From positions 62,001 through 126,000 of the forward strand of contig JACKAF010000002.1 in the NCBI GenBank assembly GCA_020635235.1: a stretch of DNA of 64,000 bases, in the 5' to 3' direction. Positions 56,195 through 64,000 of the stretch are shown here, piece after piece. Position 1 is the first letter of the stretch, and each line of letters starts with the position of its first letter. The notes below the pieces were generated by a model that ran no database searches, had not been told where the DNA came from, and was given only the letters and a program-made list of their open reading frames with translations. Made by a program: the position numbers and the translations under genes. This DNA comes from Pseudobdellovibrionaceae bacterium (GTDB taxonomy: Bacteria > Bdellovibrionota > FAC87 > UBA2466 > JACKAF01).

Positions 56195-58110
56195 TGTCAG
56201 ACAGACTCAATTCCCAGGTCCCGTCGGGTGATATTCGTCAAAAATGGGAACAACATAAGTTCGATCTTAAACTCGTTAACCCTGCGAACAAGCGCAAATT
56301 TACCGTGCTTGTGGTGGGAACGGGACTCGCCGGCGGCTCAGCTGCCGCGTCTTTGGCGGAGCTCGGGTACAACGTGCTATCGTTTTGTATTCAAGATTCA
56401 CCGCGACGGGCACATTCCATTGCGGCCCAGGGCGGGATAAATGCGGCCAAGAATTATCCCAATGACGGCGATTCCGTTTGGAGACTTTTCTACGATACCG
56501 TAAAGGGCGGAGACTACCGATCGCGCGAGGCCAACGTCTATCGTTTGGCCGAGGTGTCAGCCAATATCATTGATCAGTGTACGGCGCAGGGAGTGCCGTT
56601 TGCGCGGGAATATGGTGGCTATCTTGCGAACCGTTCTTTCGGCGGTGCACAAGTATCCCGTACTTTCTACGCCCGTGGGCAGACGGGACAGCAGCTCCTC
56701 CTGGGTGCCTATTCAGCCATGATGAAGGAAGTCGATCGCGGAAAGATCAAAATGTTTTCGCGTCGAGAGATGGTGGAGCTGGTTCTTGTCGATGGGAAAG
56801 CCCGTGGTCTTGTGATGCGCAATTTGGTGACGGGCGAACTGGAACGCTATGCCGGAGATGCAGTTCTTTTGTGTACCGGCGGCTACGGGAATGTGTACTA
56901 CCTTTCCACGAACGCGATGGCGTCGAATTGTTCGGCGGCCTGGCGCGCCCACAAACAGGGTGCCTTTTTCGCCAATCCTTGCTTTACGCAGATTCACCCA
57001 ACTTGCATTCCTGTCTCGGGGCACTACCAATCCAAGTTAACTTTGATGTCGGAATCGCTTCGAAACGACGGACGGGTTTGGGTCCCAAAAAAGCAGGGAG
57101 ATACACGGGCGCCGGAGGATATTCCGCAGGATGAGCGCGACTACTACCTGGAGCGCAAGTACCCGTCCTTCGGAAACCTAGTGCCGCGTGATGTGGCCTC
57201 GCGAAACGCAAAGCAGGTCTGCGATGAAGGCCGCGGTGTGGGGCATAGCAAGCTTGCGGTCTATCTCGACTTTAAAGACGCCATACAACGCGACGGGCGC
57301 GATACGATCGAGGCCAAATACGGCAATCTCTTTGAGATGTACAACCGTATTACGGATGAAGACCCGTACGTTTCCCCGATGCGAATTTATCCCGCAGTCC
57401 ATTACACTATGGGTGGGCTATGGGTGGATTACAATTTGATGAGCACGATTCCGGGTCTGTTCGTCCTGGGAGAAGCAAATTTTTCAGATCATGGAGCTAA
57501 CCGCCTCGGGGCTTCGGCGCTGATGCAGGGGCTTGCGGATGGTTATTTCGTCATACCGTACACCTTGGGTGGTTACCTCGCCGGCAACAAACTTGGCAAA
57601 GTTGCCATCGAAAACGAAGCTTTTGCAGCCGCCGCCAAACGCGCGCAAGATCGCATTGATCAGTTCTTTGCCGCTAGGGGCAGTAAGACGGTTGATCATT
57701 TTCACAAGGAACTTGGCCGCATCATGTGGGATTACGTTGGGATGGCCCGCAACGAAGAAGGGCTTAAGACTGCGCTCACGGAAATTCCTAAATTGCGCGA
57801 GGCCTTCTGGACCGATTTGCGGGTTTCAGGCGAGGCCAACAATTTTAATCCAGAACTTGAGAAGGCCGGGCGCGTCGCGGACTTCCTGGAGCTTGGCGAG
57901 TTGATGGCCAAAGATGCTTTGGAGCGCAAGGAATCGTGTGGCGGGCATTTTAGGGAAGAGTCTCAGACCGACGAAAACGAGGCGAAGCGTGACGATTCCA
58001 ACTTTAGCCACGTGGCGGCCTGGGAATTCAAGGGCGTAGGGCAATTCGAACTTCACAAAGAGCATTTGGAATTTGAGAACGTGAAGTTGACACAGCGGAG
58101 CTACAAGTAA
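56194..58110 (+). CDS. sdhA: Succinate dehydrogenase/fumarate reductase flavoprotein subunit
   Basis: SdhA oxidises succinate to fumarate in the cytoplasm. The FAD fold begins VLVVGTGLAGGSAAASLAELGYNV. The covalent FAD His is in RAHSIAAQGGINAAKNYPNDGDS, and active-site residues lie in HPTCIP and HYTMGGL with HGANRLGASALMQGL near the C-terminal cap. ATG at 56194 (GGAGG upstream) gives 638 residues; a longer frame from 56101 runs into sdhC and is rejected. The gene order C-A-B is that of B-type complexes. Confidence 0.97.
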   Translation: MSDRLNSQVPSGDIRQKWEQHKFDLKLVNPANKRKFTVLVVGTGLAGGSAAASLAELGYNVLSFCIQDSPRRAHSIAAQGGINAAKNYPNDGDSVWRLFYDTVKGGDYRSREANVYRLAEVSANIIDQCTAQGVPFAREYGGYLANRSFGGAQVSRTFYARGQTGQQLLLGAYSAMMKEVDRGKIKMFSRREMVELVLVDGKARGLVMRNLVTGELERYAGDAVLLCTGGYGNVYYLSTNAMASNCSAAWRAHKQGAFFANPCFTQIHPTCIPVSGHYQSKLTLMSESLRNDGRVWVPKKQGDTRAPEDIPQDERDYYLERKYPSFGNLVPRDVASRNAKQVCDEGRGVGHSKLAVYLDFKDAIQRDGRDTIEAKYGNLFEMYNRITDEDPYVSPMRIYPAVHYTMGGLWVDYNLMSTIPGLFVLGEANFSDHGANRLGASALMQGLADGYFVIPYTLGGYLAGNKLGKVAIENEAFAAAAKRAQDRIDQFFAARGSKTVDHFHKELGRIMWDYVGMARNEEGLKTALTEIPKLREAFWTDLRVSGEANNFNPELEKAGRVADFLELGELMAKDALERKESCGGHFREESQTDENEAKRDDSNFSHVAAWEFKGVGQFELHKEHLEFENVKLTQRSYK

Positions 58111-58120
58111 GGGGCCAAGA

Positions 58121-58876
58121 ATGAAGCTGCACCTGAAAATTTGGAGACAGAAGAACACAAAGACACCTGGAAAAATTGTGTCGTACGAGTTGAACGACGT
58201 TTCTCCGGACATGTCTTTTCTGGAAATGCTGGATGTCCTCAATGAGCAATTGGTAGGAAAGGGCGACGATCCCGTTGCTTTTGATCATGATTGCCGTGAA
58301 GGGATTTGCGGAATGTGTTCGCTGATGATCAATGGGCAAGCTCACGGCCCGGAAGCGCTCACCACCACCTGCCAGCTGCACATGCGGAAGTTCAAAGATG
58401 GCGACACGATTGTCATTGAACCTTTTAGGGCTCGCGCGTTCCCGGTCGTAAAGGATTTGGCTGTCAACCGCTCCGCTTTTGATCGTGTCATCCAGGCGGG
58501 CGGCTATGTGTCCGTGAATACCGGCAGCGCCCAAGATGCCAACGCCATTCCGATACCTAAAGAAAATGCGGATCTCGCCATGGACGCAGCGGCCTGCATT
58601 GGGTGTGGGGCCTGTGTGGCGGCTTGTCCCAATGCCGCTGCGATGCTTTTTGTTTCGGCTAAGCTTTCTCAGCTCGCGCTTCTCCCGCAGGGACAGCCGG
58701 AACGAGAACGCCGGGCGCTTCGCATGGTAGATCAAATGGACAAAGAAGGCTTTGGCAATTGCACCAACCACTACGAGTGCATGGCTTCCTGTCCTAAAGG
58801 CATCGACGTGGAGAATATTGCTCGCATGAATCGCGAGTACGGCTTTGCGGCGGTTAAGACCCGCACCAAACACTAA
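58121..58876 (+). CDS. sdhB: Succinate dehydrogenase/fumarate reductase iron-sulfur subunit
   Basis: SdhB links the flavin to the membrane hemes through three clusters. The Cys motifs are CREGICGMCS with CQLH ([2Fe-2S], residues about 60-90), CIGCGACVAACPN ([4Fe-4S]) and CTNHYECMASCPKG ([3Fe-4S]). The 251-residue length and the ending are normal. It lies ten bases after sdhA and completes the complex. A sigma-54-type promoter for the next gene begins about 40 bases after the stop. Confidence 0.97.
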   Translation: MKLHLKIWRQKNTKTPGKIVSYELNDVSPDMSFLEMLDVLNEQLVGKGDDPVAFDHDCREGICGMCSLMINGQAHGPEALTTTCQLHMRKFKDGDTIVIEPFRARAFPVVKDLAVNRSAFDRVIQAGGYVSVNTGSAQDANAIPIPKENADLAMDAAACIGCGACVAACPNAAAMLFVSAKLSQLALLPQGQPERERRALRMVDQMDKEGFGNCTNHYECMASCPKGIDVENIARMNREYGFAAVKTRTKH

Positions 58877-58914
58877 GGCCGGTCCTCCCACCACGTCTGG
58901 ACTTCTCATACTTA

Positions 58915-58929
58915 TGGCACAAGGGTTGC
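58915..58929 (+). promoter_or_regulatory. Perfect sigma-54 promoter of the lytic transglycosylase
   Basis: TGGCAC, five bases (AAGGG), then TTGC (continuing T) match every defined position of the -24/-12 consensus, with GG and GC 12 bases apart. The start predicted near 58941 gives a leader of about 82 bases. It is the best match of this type in the window. Confidence 0.8.
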
Positions 58930-59022
58930 TCTCTCTCTGCCCAGAGGGCGCGGGGGAGGGCAGTTGTGCGGTCAAAGCCCCCCAAAAAGTCGAATTTTGT
59001 CACTTGTGGGGCGGAGATTGTC

Positions 59023-60363
59023 TTGAAAATCCCCAAAAAAATCAGCTTAGGCGAGAAGCCGCACGTGCTTTGGAAGCGCGTTTCGAGTTCCCTGTCCGTG
59101 GTGCTTGGTCTGGTGATTACCTTTTGGGTTTCCTCTATCGGCAAAGCGGCGGAGCGAGTACGAAAAACCGTAAAGACCAAAACATCTTCGTGGAAGGCTT
59201 CTTATTCCCAAACACTGAACGCTCGCGCGTGGCACTATTTTCGTCCCGCCTGGCAACCCGAGGCCCACTTGGGTCACCCGCTACCGATCGCAAAAATCCA
59301 AAACATCATCCAGGATCCGCAAGATCGTGTTGAAAAAAAATTCCGCGTGCCTCCAAGTTTACGTGGCCGAGTAGCGTTCTGGATCGATGTTTTCTCTAGG
59401 TTCGATAGTAACTACCGAATTGTCCACGATCGAGATTTTCCTGAGCTCGTGTACGGAGTGATCGACTTCACCTCCATTAACAGCACGCTCCCTCCGGCGG
59501 TCGCGCGCTGGCGGCGTCGAGAAATCGAACGTCGGGTTATGTTAGAACTTAAGGCGCGCATTGGCGAAGCCACAGAGATGACCAAGCCGCGCAGACCTCG
59601 TCTCTCTCCGGAAGAGAAAAAAGACCTATTGCGAATTCTCAGCAAACACAACTTTGAGAACCGCTACGAAGTGCTGCGCCGCCTGCGTAGAATGCGTTCG
59701 CAAACGGGTCATAAAGATCATTTTCTTGCAGCGATGCGCCGGGCGAATGACCTCATCCCGCCGATCGAAACCTTGTTTAAGGAGCGCGGCCTACCAATGA
59801 TCTTGGCGCGCCTGCCTTTTGTGGAGTCTTCGTTCAACCGATGGGCCGTCTCCAAGACTGGGGCCGTCGGGATTTGGCAGTTCATGCCATCTACCGCAAA
59901 ACGATACGATCCTACAGGTACGGCGGCCGAGCTTTCGGACCCCATTCGCCAGAGCAGAAGTGCCGCGCGTATGTTGACGATCTTATACGAACGTCTGGGA
60001 CGCTGGGACTATGCCATCACTGCCTACAACCAGGGTGTTTTGCGTATCCAACGAATCGCGCACCAAAACCAAACTAACAATATTTCCGACATGATTGCTT
60101 TACCTCCAAAACGAGGGACGCTGGGCTTTGCCGGGAAAAATTTCTACGCCGAACTTCTCGCGGTAAACCTAATAGAAAAGTACAAAGAAAAAGTGTTTAA
60201 GGGGCATGAGTTTGGACCTTCGATACAATTGGTGAAGCGGAAAAAGACGCGCTACTCGGTCAGTTCGCCAGTCTATGGCCCTCCTGTCCCGAAAAAAGTC
60301 CGGCTGCAGCGCCATTCTATTACCCGGCGGCACTCGGTGAAAAGGTTTCGCCGCGGTCGCTAG
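59023..60363 (+). CDS. Lytic transglycosylase, SLT/MltD-like
   Basis: It cleaves glycan strands of peptidoglycan. An N-terminal hydrophobic stretch (SSLSVVLGLVITFWVSSIGKA, about residues 22-42) is a signal or anchor. The SLT domain shows the catalytic Glu268 in FVESSFNRWAVS, KTGAVGIWQFMPSTAKRYD and YAITAYNQGVLRI. The middle 130 residues are an extra N-terminal region, and the tail is Arg/Lys-rich with no LysM repeats. TTG at 59023 is preferred because GGAG lies six bases upstream; the GTG at 58966 lacks one. The stop shares CTAG with the convergent GNAT gene. Confidence 0.88.
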   Translation: MKIPKKISLGEKPHVLWKRVSSSLSVVLGLVITFWVSSIGKAAERVRKTVKTKTSSWKASYSQTLNARAWHYFRPAWQPEAHLGHPLPIAKIQNIIQDPQDRVEKKFRVPPSLRGRVAFWIDVFSRFDSNYRIVHDRDFPELVYGVIDFTSINSTLPPAVARWRRREIERRVMLELKARIGEATEMTKPRRPRLSPEEKKDLLRILSKHNFENRYEVLRRLRRMRSQTGHKDHFLAAMRRANDLIPPIETLFKERGLPMILARLPFVESSFNRWAVSKTGAVGIWQFMPSTAKRYDPTGTAAELSDPIRQSRSAARMLTILYERLGRWDYAITAYNQGVLRIQRIAHQNQTNNISDMIALPPKRGTLGFAGKNFYAELLAVNLIEKYKEKVFKGHEFGPSIQLVKRKKTRYSVSSPVYGPPVPKKVRLQRHSITRRHSVKRFRRGR

Positions 60364-60782
60364 GGCTTCATCGCGAGTAGGCCTACGCCCCCCGGATAGC
60401 GATCTTCACACCATTTGAACTTGTCCAATACTTCTTCTGGGACTTTCTTTGGATCAATTTCCGTAAAGCCGATCGATCGATAGAGTTCCACCAAGTGGGC
60501 TAGCGGGATACAGTAAACCAGCTTTCCCTTCGCGCGTGCCAACAAGAAATCGATTACGGATTTTGCCACTCCAGTTCCGCGAAAAAATTCTTCCACAAAG
60601 ATGCCGCCAAGCTCAAAAGAGTTTTCGTCAATTGGAATCAATCGCCCAACTCCGGCCTTTCGTCCATCCACTTCCGCAACGGCAATAGTTTCTTTGGTGA
60701 AATTTGATGCCAGGAAACCGGCCTGCTCGTACCGATTGTTTATCCAGGGATGATCTTCTTCACTTGCCAGTCTTACGTGCAT
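60360..60782 (-). CDS. GNAT family N-acetyltransferase
   Basis: The 140-residue protein has the acetyl-CoA binding pattern of GNAT enzymes: VAEVDGRKAGVGRLI (strands 2-4), LGGIFVEEFFRGTGVAKSVIDFLLARAKG with the R/Q-x-x-G-x-G/A pyrophosphate loop, and LAHLVELYRSIGFTE near the end. The substrate is not predictable. It lies eight bases downstream of the outer-membrane barrel gene on the same strand and is probably co-transcribed from the promoter at 61586-61614. Its stop shares CTAG with the lytic transglycosylase stop. Confidence 0.85.
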   Translation of the reverse strand: MHVRLASEEDHPWINNRYEQAGFLASNFTKETIAVAEVDGRKAGVGRLIPIDENSFELGGIFVEEFFRGTGVAKSVIDFLLARAKGKLVYCIPLAHLVELYRSIGFTEIDPKKVPEEVLDKFKWCEDRYPGGVGLLAMKP

Positions 60783-60790
60783 CCTGCCTC

Positions 60791-61570
60791 CTAAAACTCC
60801 AGACCTACCGATAAGTTAACAAATTCGGCGACCACGCGCAGCTTAAGTGTTTCGGACAAGCGAATCCCCAACCCTATTCCGAAGTTGGGATCTAGGTTTT
60901 GGAATAGGCCACCGGTGACGAAATGAAATCCGCCATCGGTAGTAGGGCGAGAGTCGTACTCAAATAGCCGCATGTGCATCCCTGCCAAGAATTCCAGAAC
61001 GAGGGATTCGTCTTGCAACGGAACGAGCAATCTCAGCCGTAGTGGCAGTTGAAAGTAGATGTGAGTGAAACTGTCCACTAGAGGGAGAGCGCTCAGCCGC
61101 GAAAAGGTAAAACCGAAGCCAAACTCTCCGTGCAGATACGCGTCCCCGAGTGCAAAGATGGGCAGGGAGGCAAGGAAATCTGCGCCGTAGGAGGTGAACC
61201 GCTTGTCGTACGTATTTTCGCGGATAAGCGGTGTGTGCAACAGCGCACTCATGAATAGCGTGTCGAGCGGGTGGGCGACGGGGCGATCGTAGTGGATGCG
61301 CGGTCGGTAGACGCGGTCGCCAGGACGTTGGCGGGGGCGATTGCCTTCCAGAGGTTTTTGTTGTCTGCGCGGGGCGCTACGATTTTCGCGGACGCCCTTT
61401 TCTCGGGAGCGGCGAGTCGGGAGCAACGGAGGTTCCTCTTCAGATTCAATCTGATTTCGTGTTCTCCCTGTTGCGGCGTCGTCTTCGTAAACGGGCTCGG
61501 CACAAAGCGGTCGTATCGGCGACAGCCACAGAAGCAATAGCGCAAGATGCAAACAAGTTCGAATCATCAA
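60791..61570 (-). CDS. Probable outer-membrane beta-barrel protein
   Basis: A Sec signal (LHLALLLLWLSPIRPLCAEP, cleavage after LCA) is followed by about 70 residues that are rich in Arg, Glu and Pro and probably disordered (including RQQKPLEGNRPRQRPGD). A barrel-like region of about 160 residues then shows alternating strands (GEFGFGFTFSRL, IYFQLPLRLRLLVPL, FGIGLGIRLSETLKLRVVAEF) and ends in SVGLEF, a terminal Phe. The function is unknown. It has its own sigma-70-type promoter and leads a two-gene unit with the GNAT gene. Confidence 0.7.
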   Translation of the reverse strand: MMIRTCLHLALLLLWLSPIRPLCAEPVYEDDAATGRTRNQIESEEEPPLLPTRRSREKGVRENRSAPRRQQKPLEGNRPRQRPGDRVYRPRIHYDRPVAHPLDTLFMSALLHTPLIRENTYDKRFTSYGADFLASLPIFALGDAYLHGEFGFGFTFSRLSALPLVDSFTHIYFQLPLRLRLLVPLQDESLVLEFLAGMHMRLFEYDSRPTTDGGFHFVTGGLFQNLDPNFGIGLGIRLSETLKLRVVAEFVNLSVGLEF

Positions 61571-61585
61571 ATAGGTGTTCGGTAC

Positions 61586-61614
61586 ATTCTAGAACTCCAA
61601 ATAAGAGCTGGCAA
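61586..61614 (-). promoter_or_regulatory. Sigma-70 promoter for the barrel/GNAT unit
   Basis: On the minus strand TTGCCA (61614-61609), 17 bases, then TAGAAT (61591-61586). Both hexamers match five of six positions. The start would fall near 61580, about ten bases before the ATG at 61570. Confidence 0.6.
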
Positions 61615-61637
61615 CGTCGGGTTCTCAGGGCTATACT
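61609..61637 (+). promoter_or_regulatory. Candidate promoter for aconitase, overlapping the divergent one
   Basis: TGGCAA (61609-61614), 17 bases, then TATACT (61632-61637). The -35 uses the same six bases as the divergent promoter's -35, so the two would compete for polymerase. The message would be almost leaderless. Confidence 0.4.
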
Positions 61638-61647
61638 CCGGAGCACC

Positions 61648-63897
61648 ATGGCAAAGATCGAAACTACAAAAGAACTTGTTGAATCAGCTTACAAGAAGAT
61701 GGAAGAGCGCATCGCTCTTGTTAAGAAAAGGGTGAACCGGCCTTATACCCTCGCCGAGAAAATCCTGTTCGGTCATTTGCACGATCCCGCAACGCAGGAA
61801 CTCAAAGCGGGTGAGAGTATTTTACAACTGCACCCCGATCGAGTGGCGATGCAGGACGCTACGGCCCAGATGGCCATGCTTCAGTTTTTGTGTACTGGTA
61901 AAAGCCAAACGGCAGTTCCTACAACAGTGCATTGCGATCATCTCATTCGGGCACACGTTGGGGCGAGCGACGATATGAAGACAGCGCTCGACGAGAACCG
62001 AGAGGTGTACGAGTTTCTCCGTTCGGCCTCTAGCCGCTGCGGGATCGGTTTTTGGGAGCCGGGAGCCGGTATCATCCATCAAGTCGTCCTTGAGAAGTAC
62101 GCCTTTCCGGGCCTACTGATGATCGGAACCGATTCCCACACGCCCAATGCGGGTGGTTTGGGTGGTCTTGCGATCGGCGTAGGTGGTGCCGACGCGGTGG
62201 ATGTCATGGCAGGTTTCCCGTGGGAGGTTAAGTACCCGAAGTTAGTAGGCGTGCACCTTACCGGAGAGATGAAGGGCTGGACCGCCCCCAAAGACGTCAT
62301 TTGTAAGTTGCTGGGAATTTTGACCACCAAGGGTGGTACGAACCGCATCATCGAATATTTTGGACCAGGTGCGCGCACTATTAGTTGCACGGGTAAGGGC
62401 ACGATCACCAACATGGGTGCGGAACTTGGGGCCACCACCTCCGTTTTTCCCTATGACGATCGTATGAGCCGGTACCTTCGTTCTACGGAGCGAGCCGATT
62501 TGGCAGAACTGGCGGAGAAGAATAAGGCGTTGCTAGTCGCCGATCCCGAAGTGGAAGCGAACCCTTCCAAATACTACGATCAGATAGTGGAGATTGATCT
62601 TTCCACTCTGGAACCGCAGGTAGTCGGACCGCACTCTCCTGATGTGGCGCGCGGTATTTCGGAATTGGGGCCCCAGGTAAAAGAGAACGGCTGGCCGGAG
62701 AAGTTGACGGCGGCACTCATCGGCAGCTGCACCAACTCCTCTTATGAGGATATTTCCCGTGCAACAGATTTGGCAAAGCAGGCCGTGAAAGCGGGGCTCA
62801 AGATTAACATTCCTTTCTTGGTAACGCCGGGATCGGACCAAGTCTTTCAAACCATCAAGCGGGATGGGCAGCTGGAAGCCCTCGAGGCCATTGGGGCAAA
62901 GGTTTTGGCCAATGCGTGCGGGCCTTGCATCGGGCAATGGCGGCGAGACGATTACAAAAAAGGCGAGCGCAACTCTATTGTGAGTTCCTTTAATCGCAAT
63001 TTTCGGGGTCGGAACGACGGGAATCCCGAAACCTTGTCTTTTTTGACGAGTCCGGAAATTGTTCTGGCTCTCGGGTTGGCCGGAAACCTGACCTTCAATC
63101 CGCTTAAGGACGATATCAACGGGACCAAACTTGAGGCCCCAGCACCCGCTCCGGATGTGCCGGAAAAGGGCTTTGTTCTATCTTATACCGGCTACGTTGA
63201 GCCGGGCGGCGGATCAACCGACGTTAGCGTAAATCCAAAGAGCGAACGGATTCAGCTGTTACAACCTTTTGCCCCTTGGGATGGAAAAGATCTCGTGGAG
63301 TTGCCTCTACTCTTGAAAGCGAAAGGCAAATGCACCACGGATCACATTTCTCCGGCGGGCGTGTGGCTGAAGTTCCGCGGGCATCTCGACAATATCAGTG
63401 ACAACATGTTTACGGGAGCGACCAACTTCTTTGGAGAAGGGATCGGGACTGGAAAGAATCTTCTGACCGGTGAAAAGAACCAACCTGTTCCGCAAATTGC
63501 CCGCGCTTACAAGTCCAAGGGGCTGCGGTGGGTAGTGGTCGGCGACGAAAACTACGGCGAAGGCAGTAGCCGTGAACACGCTGCGATGTCTCCCCGCTTT
63601 TTAGGCGGAGCGGCGGTCCTGGTGAAGAGTTTTGCGCGTATCCACGAAACTAATTTGAAGAAGCAAGGGATCTTGCCGCTTACATTTGTAAACCCTGCCG
63701 ACTACGATCGCGTGCAAGAAGACGATCGCGTGAGTATTTTGGGCCTCTCACAGCTCGCGCCGAACAAGGATTTGCGCGTCGTACTTAAACACGCCGACGG
63801 CAAGACCGACGAGATCATGGTTCACCACTCGCTGACTAGCGAGCAAATTGGGTGGTTCAAGGCCGGATCTTCTTTGAATATTATTTCCGGCAAATAG
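61648..63897 (+). CDS. acn: Aconitate hydratase, mitochondrial type
   Basis: The enzyme isomerises citrate to isocitrate in the TCA cycle and joins sdhCAB as the second cycle enzyme here. The 749 residues are of the mitochondrial (ACO2) type: TVHCDHLIRAH, FPGLLMIGTDSHTPNAGGLGGLAIGVGGADAVD, and the [4Fe-4S] cysteines in GSCTNSSYEDISRA and NACGPCIGQW. GDENYGEGSSREHAA lies in the swivel domain near the end. ATG at 61648 (GGAG four bases upstream) starts the known family. The frame extends 63 codons upstream with unrelated sequence. Confidence 0.96.
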   Translation: MAKIETTKELVESAYKKMEERIALVKKRVNRPYTLAEKILFGHLHDPATQELKAGESILQLHPDRVAMQDATAQMAMLQFLCTGKSQTAVPTTVHCDHLIRAHVGASDDMKTALDENREVYEFLRSASSRCGIGFWEPGAGIIHQVVLEKYAFPGLLMIGTDSHTPNAGGLGGLAIGVGGADAVDVMAGFPWEVKYPKLVGVHLTGEMKGWTAPKDVICKLLGILTTKGGTNRIIEYFGPGARTISCTGKGTITNMGAELGATTSVFPYDDRMSRYLRSTERADLAELAEKNKALLVADPEVEANPSKYYDQIVEIDLSTLEPQVVGPHSPDVARGISELGPQVKENGWPEKLTAALIGSCTNSSYEDISRATDLAKQAVKAGLKINIPFLVTPGSDQVFQTIKRDGQLEALEAIGAKVLANACGPCIGQWRRDDYKKGERNSIVSSFNRNFRGRNDGNPETLSFLTSPEIVLALGLAGNLTFNPLKDDINGTKLEAPAPAPDVPEKGFVLSYTGYVEPGGGSTDVSVNPKSERIQLLQPFAPWDGKDLVELPLLLKAKGKCTTDHISPAGVWLKFRGHLDNISDNMFTGATNFFGEGIGTGKNLLTGEKNQPVPQIARAYKSKGLRWVVVGDENYGEGSSREHAAMSPRFLGGAAVLVKSFARIHETNLKKQGILPLTFVNPADYDRVQEDDRVSILGLSQLAPNKDLRVVLKHADGKTDEIMVHHSLTSEQIGWFKAGSSLNIISGK

Positions 63898-64000
63898 CTA
63901 CGGCGATTCGGAGTATCGGCGAAAGAGGGTTCCCCAGCTAAGGAGCGCCCTGGAAATCCTTCCTCCAATTTTTTGACCCAGAGTTCTTTTTCGACGACGG
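63898..64000 (-). CDS. Possible C-terminal end of a minus-strand gene (partial)
   Basis: From the window edge to TAG at 63900-63898 the minus strand holds one open frame of 33 codons ending RALLSWGTLFRRYSESP, rich in Arg with a possible amphipathic helix. It meets the acn stop with no gap, the same compaction seen at other convergent ends here. The protein family cannot be recognised from this fragment. Confidence 0.4.
   Translation of the reverse strand, partial: RRRKRTLGQKIGGRISRALLSWGTLFRRYSESP

Noticed and set aside
61459..61647. N-terminal extension of aconitase by 63 residues.
   Set aside because: The extension lies antisense to the barrel signal peptide and over both divergent promoters. 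The family begins at the ATG at 61648, which has a ribosome-binding site.
1..64000. tRNA, rRNA, CRISPR arrays, insertion sequences, prophage or attachment sites.
   Set aside because: I saw no cloverleaf signatures in the gaps, no spaced repeat array, no transposase or integrase, and no terminal inverted repeats. The only tandem repeats are inside two coding regions.

Overview
The window looks like chromosomal DNA of a Gram-negative, outer-membrane bacterium. My best guess is the Bdellovibrionota or a neighbouring 'deltaproteobacterial' lineage. The reasons are two TIGR02147-family proteins (a family I associate with Bdellovibrio-like bacteria and Fibrobacter), a B-type SdhCAB complex, the prkA-yeaH-spoVR trio, frequent sigma-54-type promoters and several Sec-exported beta-barrel proteins. 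Taxonomy is inferred from gene content only. The gene layout is very dense: no gap exceeds 300 bases, several convergent genes overlap or share stop codons, and I found no tRNA, rRNA, CRISPR array or insertion sequence.

Layout. 1-278: end of an amidohydrolase. 479-7607: operon of prkA, yeaH-like, spoVR-like, a pseudo-receiver/GAF protein and glutamate dehydrogenase, closed by a strong terminator. 7627-9842: an apparent RiPP metallophore locus, with a lipoprotein precursor carrying 14 Cys-led hexapeptides divergent from an MNIO (DUF692) enzyme and its DUF2063 partner. 9839-15284 (minus): purine permease, purA, serA and a class V aminotransferase. 15320-19671: a small basic protein, a DUF1805 protein, a P2-type calcium-like ATPase and a Na+/Ca2+ exchanger. 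19676-22922 (minus): a MotA/TolQ/ZorA-like protein with a huge acidic tail plus an OmpA-like partner. 22999-25518: folP, folK and folC. 25665-28662: two near-identical TIGR02147 genes, each behind a sigma-54-type promoter, flanking a glycosyltransferase. 28665-30262 (minus): a CYTH protein and a charged membrane protein. 30369-36781: membrane and envelope genes, a methylmalonyl-CoA epimerase, a rhomboid protease and an FtsK that lacks its gamma domain. 36921-50935: a small secreted protein and then a surface-glycan island (glycosyltransferases, flippase, deacetylase, acetyltransferase, SGNH hydrolase, a GT4 fused to an Ntn-hydrolase-like domain). 50971-58876: oxidoreductase, DHH phosphoesterase, panD, FHA-GGDEF, khpA and sdhCAB. 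58915-64000: lytic transglycosylase, GNAT, outer-membrane barrel and aconitase.

The two strongest leads are the Cys-hexad precursor with MNIO/DUF2063 (7627-9842), and a set of six well-formed sigma-54-type (-24/-12) promoters, all in gaps and all correctly oriented. They precede the two TIGR02147 paralogs, the charged membrane protein/CYTH pair, ftsK, a small secreted protein and the lytic transglycosylase. That set suggests an envelope or cell-cycle regulon. The ZorAB-like pair and the GT4/Ntn-hydrolase fusion are the next most unusual items. All functions come from reading motifs by eye; no database search was run.
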